Source of the DNA: an uncultured Roseateles sp.
GTDB taxonomy: Bacteria > Pseudomonadota > Gammaproteobacteria > Burkholderiales > Burkholderiaceae
Assembly: GCA_946886855.1 (NCBI GenBank)
Contig: CAMPJJ010000119.1
Location: forward strand, 1-14,775
Length of the DNA: 14,775 nucleotides
Reading direction: 5' to 3'
Positions 11,758 through 14,775 of this stretch are shown in pieces. The notes below the pieces were generated by a model that was given only the letters and a program-made list of their open reading frames with translations, had not been told where the DNA came from and ran no database searches. The stretch's first letter is position 1. Every line of letters begins with the position of its first letter. Position numbers and translations under genes: made by a program.

Positions 11758-13671
11758 ATGTTCGATTTCGTACGCAAGCACACGCGGCTGTTCCAGTTCC
11801 TGCTGCTGATCCTGATCGTGCCGTCCTTCGTGCTGGTCGGCGTGGAGGGCTACAGCCGCTTCATGGAAGGCGGGAACACGGCGGTCGCCTCCGTCGACGG
11901 CCACAAGATCACGCAGGCGGAGTGGGACCAGGCGCAGAAGACGCAGGTCGAGCGCATGCGCATGGAAGCGCCGACGGCGGACCCCAAGGTCTTCGACTCG
12001 CCGGAAGTGCGCAAGGACGTGCTGGAGAACCTGCTGCGCGAACGCGTGCTCGCCGCCGTCGTGGCCGACGAACATCGCACCATCAGCAACGACCAGTTGC
12101 TGGAGCTGATCCGCACCGATCCGCAGCTCGCGCCGCTGCGCGACGTGGAGACGGCCAAGCGCATCGCCGCGCAGCAGGGCCTGACGGTCGACGGCCTGCT
12201 GCAGAACGTGCGCCAGAGCCTGCAGATCAACGGCGTGCTGGCCCCGATCGCGCAGAGCGCGCTGCCCACGCAGGCGAGCGCCGGCCTGGCCTTCGACGCG
12301 CTGCTGCAGCAGCGTGAGCTGCAGTTCCAGACCTTCGCCGCGAAGGACTTCGCCGCGACGCTCACGCCGAAGGACGCGGACCTCGAGGCCTACTACAAGG
12401 ACCCGAAGGTCGCCGCGAAGTTCCAGCTGCCGGAAAGCGCCGACATCGAGTACGTCGTGCTGGACGCAGCCGCGCTGCAGGCCGGCGTGACCGTCAATGC
12501 GGACGACGTGCAGAAGTACTACGACGAGAACAAGGCGCGCTTCACGAGCGACGAGGAACGTCGCGCCAGCCACATCCTGATCAAGGCCGGCGGCGACATG
12601 CCGGCCGCCGACAAGGCCAAGGCGAAGGCCAAGGCCGACGAGCTGCTGGCCGAGGCGCGCAAGAACCCGGCCGGCTTCGCCGAGCTGGCGAAGAAGAACT
12701 CCGAGGACCCGGGCTCGGCCGCGAACGGCGGCGACCTGGACTTCTTCGGCAAGGGCGCGATGGTCAAGCCCTTTGAGGACGCGGTCTACGCGCTGAAGAA
12801 GGGCGAGATCAGCAACGTGGTCCAGTCCGACTTCGGTTACCACATCATCATGCTGACCGACGTGCGCGGCGGTCAGGTGCGTCCGTTCGAGACGGTCAAG
12901 GCCGGCATCGAAGCCGACCTGCGCCGTCAGCTGGCGCAGAAGCGCTACACCGAGCAGGCCGACAGCTTCAGCGACACGGTCTACAGCGACGCGGATTCGC
13001 TGAAGCCGGCGGCGGACAAGTTCAAGCTGACGATCCAGAAGGCGACCGTGCAGCGCAAGGCCGCGCCGGACGCGACCGGTGTGCTGGCGTCGCCGAAGCT
13101 GCTGGAGGCGGTGTTCGCGGCGGATTCGTTGAAGGACAAGCACAACACGGCCGCGGTCGAGGCGGGCGGCAACCAGCTGGTGTCCGCGCGCGTCATCGCC
13201 TACAAGCCGGCGCGCGTGCCGCCGCTGGCGGAGGTCAAGCCGATGCTGACGATGGCCTGGGTGGCGGATCACGCCGCGCAAGCCGCGAAGAAGGCGGGCG
13301 AGGCGCGTCTGGCCGAACTGCAGAAGGGCGGGGACGCCAAGGGCCTGGGCGAGGCGCTGACCGTGTCGCGCGCCAAGCCGGGCGTGCTGCCGCAGAAGGC
13401 GCTGGACCAGGTCCTGCGCGCGGAGGCCTCGAAGCTGCCGGCGTATGTCGGCGTGGACGCCGGCAACGGCGACTTCCTGGTGGTGAAGATCGCCAAGATC
13501 CTGCCGCGGGATCCGGCGCTGATCGATGCCAAGCGCGCGGCGGACCAGTACGCACGGGCCTGGAGCGCGGTCGAGATGGCCGGCTACTACAACGTGCTCA
13601 AGGCCGACTACAAGGCCGCGATCAAGCCGGCGGTGCTGAAGGCGGCGGCCGCCTCGGCGCCGGCGAACTGA
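11758..13671 (+). CDS. ppiD: Periplasmic folding chaperone / peptidyl-prolyl isomerase PpiD
   Basis: PpiD is an inner-membrane-anchored periplasmic chaperone at the Sec translocon that receives newly exported proteins. The 637-residue protein has one N-terminal membrane anchor (about 11-30: LFQFLLLILIVPSFVLVGVE), a SurA-like N-terminal chaperone region (about 40-260), one parvulin domain (about 268-370) and a helical C-terminal region. The parvulin domain keeps SHILIKA (271-277), GGDLDFFGKG, Met335, Phe339 and FGYHII (359-364), so it looks catalytically intact, whereas the E. coli PpiD domain is reported to be inactive. The ATG at 11758 is preferred over TTG at 11752 because TGAGGT sits 6 nt before it. 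The position after hup matches E. coli, but with tRNA-Val in between. Confidence 0.93.
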   Translation: MFDFVRKHTRLFQFLLLILIVPSFVLVGVEGYSRFMEGGNTAVASVDGHKITQAEWDQAQKTQVERMRMEAPTADPKVFDSPEVRKDVLENLLRERVLAAVVADEHRTISNDQLLELIRTDPQLAPLRDVETAKRIAAQQGLTVDGLLQNVRQSLQINGVLAPIAQSALPTQASAGLAFDALLQQRELQFQTFAAKDFAATLTPKDADLEAYYKDPKVAAKFQLPESADIEYVVLDAAALQAGVTVNADDVQKYYDENKARFTSDEERRASHILIKAGGDMPAADKAKAKAKADELLAEARKNPAGFAELAKKNSEDPGSAANGGDLDFFGKGAMVKPFEDAVYALKKGEISNVVQSDFGYHIIMLTDVRGGQVRPFETVKAGIEADLRRQLAQKRYTEQADSFSDTVYSDADSLKPAADKFKLTIQKATVQRKAAPDATGVLASPKLLEAVFAADSLKDKHNTAAVEAGGNQLVSARVIAYKPARVPPLAEVKPMLTMAWVADHAAQAAKKAGEARLAELQKGGDAKGLGEALTVSRAKPGVLPQKALDQVLRAEASKLPAYVGVDAGNGDFLVVKIAKILPRDPALIDAKRAADQYARAWSAVEMAGYYNVLKADYKAAIKPAVLKAAAASAPAN

Positions 13672-13705
13672 TCGTTCGCCTGACAAGGCGAAGGGCGGCA
13701 CTCGC

Positions 13706-13735
13706 GCGATTCGAAGGGATTCTCAAAAGAATCGC
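13706..13735 (+). other. Inverted repeat between ppiD and tRNA-His
   Basis: GCGATTC (13706-13712) and GAATCGC (13729-13735) can pair; an inner GATTC at 13718-13722 competes for the same right arm. Another small stem, TTCGCC/GGCGAA, lies at about 13676-13691. Neither has a T run. They may end or protect the ppiD mRNA. Confidence 0.35.
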
Positions 13736-13744
13736 AGAAAGTGC

Positions 13745-13773
13745 TTCCCACAGAGGAGAAAAGTGGCCATAAT
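13745..13773 (+). promoter_or_regulatory. Promoter of tRNA-His
   Basis: TTCCCA (13745-13750) and CATAAT (13768-13773) are exactly 17 bp apart and end 16 bp before the tRNA. Each matches the sigma70 consensus well (4 of 6 and 5 of 6). This is the best-formed promoter in the right half of the window. Confidence 0.65.
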
Positions 13774-13789
13774 CTAAGGCTTCTCCAGT

Positions 13790-13866
13790 GGTGGCTATAG
13801 CTCAGTTGGTAGAGTCCCAGATTGTGATTCTGGTTGTCGTGGGTTCGAGTCCCATTAGCCACCCCA
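13790..13866 (+). tRNA. tRNA-His (anticodon GTG)
   Basis: The acceptor GTGGCTA (13791-13797) pairs with TAGCCAC (13856-13862). The extra 5' G at 13790 opposite C73 (13863) is the His-tRNA identity element. The anticodon GTG is at 13824-13826 in a CCAGA/TCTGG stem, and the T arm reads GTGGG-TTCGAGT-CCCAT. CCA is encoded at 13864-13866. The D stem includes a G10-T25 wobble. It has its own promoter and terminator, so it is a single-gene unit. Confidence 0.96.
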
Positions 13867-13876
13867 CCAAATGAAG

Positions 13877-13910
13877 AACGCCCGCAAGACGCAAGTCCTG
13901 CGGGCGTTTT
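13877..13910 (+). terminator. Intrinsic terminator of tRNA-His
   Basis: AACGCCCGCA and TGCGGGCGTT form a strong 10-bp stem around a 12-nt loop, followed by a T run (13907-13910), 10 bp after the tRNA. It lies between convergent genes; in the minus direction the T-rich stretch is weaker. Confidence 0.85.
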
Positions 13911-13963
13911 GCATTGCGGCGACGGGGTCGGGCATCACCGCTCGGGCATCATCGATCGGGGCT

Positions 13964-14689
13964 TCATCGATCCGGGACAGGCGACGCCATCAGCAGCCGG
14001 TTGTATTCGTTCTTCACGACCGCGTAGCACTCGCAGGTGCGCAGCTCCAACCCGGGGCGGTCCAGCACGATGATGTGGCCGCGCCGGTACCGGATGAGTC
14101 CCGCGTCCTGCAGGTTGCCCGCGGCTTCCGTGACCCCTTCGCGGCGCACGCCCAGCATGTTGGCGATCAGCTCCTGGGTCATGACCAGATCGTCGCCGTG
14201 CAGCCGGTCCAGGCTCAGCAGCAGCCAGCGGCACAGCTGCTGATCCAGCGAATGGTGCCGGTTGCACACCGCCGTCTGCGACATCTGCGTCAGCAGGGCC
14301 TGCGTGTAGCGCAGCAGCAGCTGCATCACCTTGCCGGCGCGGTTGAACTCCTTGAGCATCAGGTCCGCGCGCAGTCGTAGCAACTGGCCGGCGCTCTGCA
14401 CGACGCCGCGGCTCGGCGTGGTCTGGCCGCCCATGAAGAGCGCCACCCCCAGCACGCCTTCGTAGCCCACGACGGAGATCTCGGCGGAGCCGCCGTCCTC
14501 GAGCACGTAGAGCAGGGACACGATGCAGGTCGTGGGGAAGTAGACATGCGTCAGTTGTCCGCCCGACTCGTAGAGCACCTGGCCCAGCGAAGCCTCCACC
14601 GCTTCCAGGTCCGGCAACCACCGGGCCAGTTCGTCGTCCGACAGCGCCGCGAGGAGCCGGTTCCCGCGTGCCAACTGCATGCTCACCAT
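13964..14689 (-). CDS. Crp/Fnr-family transcriptional regulator
   Basis: This 241-residue protein has an N-terminal cyclic-nucleotide-binding-like beta roll (about 10-115), a dimerisation helix (about 117-145) and a C-terminal winged helix-turn-helix of the Crp type (about 165-235), with MTQELIANMLGVRREGVTEA (170-189) as the DNA-reading unit. It lacks the N-terminal cysteine cluster of FNR, and the beta roll (HVYFPTTCIVSLL, EISVVGYEGVLG) lacks the Arg-Ser cAMP pocket pattern of CRP, so it is neither FNR nor a clear cAMP sensor. The signal is unknown. The ATG at 14689 has AGGAGCG about 4 nt upstream, which fixes the start. It is convergent with tRNA-His. Similar regulators are common as stand-alone genes in Burkholderiales. 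Confidence 0.9.
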   Translation of the reverse strand: MVSMQLARGNRLLAALSDDELARWLPDLEAVEASLGQVLYESGGQLTHVYFPTTCIVSLLYVLEDGGSAEISVVGYEGVLGVALFMGGQTTPSRGVVQSAGQLLRLRADLMLKEFNRAGKVMQLLLRYTQALLTQMSQTAVCNRHHSLDQQLCRWLLLSLDRLHGDDLVMTQELIANMLGVRREGVTEAAGNLQDAGLIRYRRGHIIVLDRPGLELRTCECYAVVKNEYNRLLMASPVPDR

Positions 14690-14721
14690 CAGCGCTCCTT
14701 CCGGCCGGGGGCCGTCGATCG

Positions 14722-14727
14722 AGTATA
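14722..14727 (-). promoter_or_regulatory. Candidate -10 (TATACT) of the Crp/Fnr-family gene
   Basis: Read on the minus strand, TATACT lies 32 bp before the start codon inside an unusually C-rich run. No TTGACA-like -35 is present, so activator dependence is possible. Beyond this the right edge (14728-14775) shows nothing recognisable. Confidence 0.45.
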
Positions 14728-14775
14728 GGGGGAGGGGGTGGGGCCTCCGGAGCGGAGAGCCGGCGTCCGCGGCCC

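Noticed and set aside
11575..13701. Open frame of about 700 codons on the minus strand opposite ppiD
   Set aside because: It runs through tRNA-Val and ppiD, has biased composition and shows no domain.
13964..14689. FNR-type oxygen sensor
   Set aside because: The N-terminal cysteine cluster that binds the Fe-S centre is missing. The four scattered Cys positions do not match.

Overview
The window looks like an ordinary, gene-dense chromosomal stretch of a high-GC betaproteobacterium, most likely Burkholderiales (Rubrivivax/Roseateles/Leptothrix-like). The reasons are the strong G/C bias at third codon positions, the EarP plus Arg32-type EF-P pair, a Pcm-like methyltransferase directly before tolC, and the hup/ppiD and uvrC/pgsA neighbourhoods. 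The genus is inferred from gene content, not from any search. I see no insertion sequence, phage gene, toxin-antitoxin pair or CRISPR array, and no clear undescribed multi-gene system.

Layout from left to right. (1) 1-3313: a TetR-family repressor with a recognisable promoter and a palindromic operator, then a Pcm-like SAM methyltransferase, then a TolC-family outer-membrane channel closed by a hairpin terminator. (2) 3359-5738: peroxide-stress protein YaaA, a prolyl 4-hydroxylase-type 2OG-Fe(II) dioxygenase, and a small secreted Ala/Pro/Lys-rich protein with KQGA repeats, ending in a strong bidirectional terminator shared with efp. (3) 5783-7522, minus strand: earP then efp. EarP transfers rhamnose to Arg32 of EF-P, and Arg32 is present here. 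(4) 7555-10993, plus strand: uvrC, with an unusual Ala/Pro repeat extension, a TonB-C-like lipoprotein, and pgsA. (5) 11021-13671: an upstream region with a 12-bp tandem array, then hup (HU), tRNA-Val(TAC) and ppiD. (6) 13745-14775: tRNA-His(GTG) with its own promoter and terminator, and a convergent Crp/Fnr-family regulator.

Functionally the region mixes housekeeping roles: envelope export and folding (TolC, PpiD, lipoprotein), phospholipid synthesis (PgsA), DNA repair and nucleoid (UvrC, HU), translation (EF-P/EarP, two tRNAs) and stress response (YaaA).

The most interesting signals are non-coding. Four genes (yaaA, earP, uvrC, pgsA) have a -10-like hexamer 6-8 nt before the ATG, which suggests leaderless transcripts. 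earP and uvrC do this back to back in a 32-bp gap. A shared CTAGAAT motif precedes four other genes. Short degenerate tandem repeats (10, 11, 12 and 14 bp units) recur at or just after stop codons.
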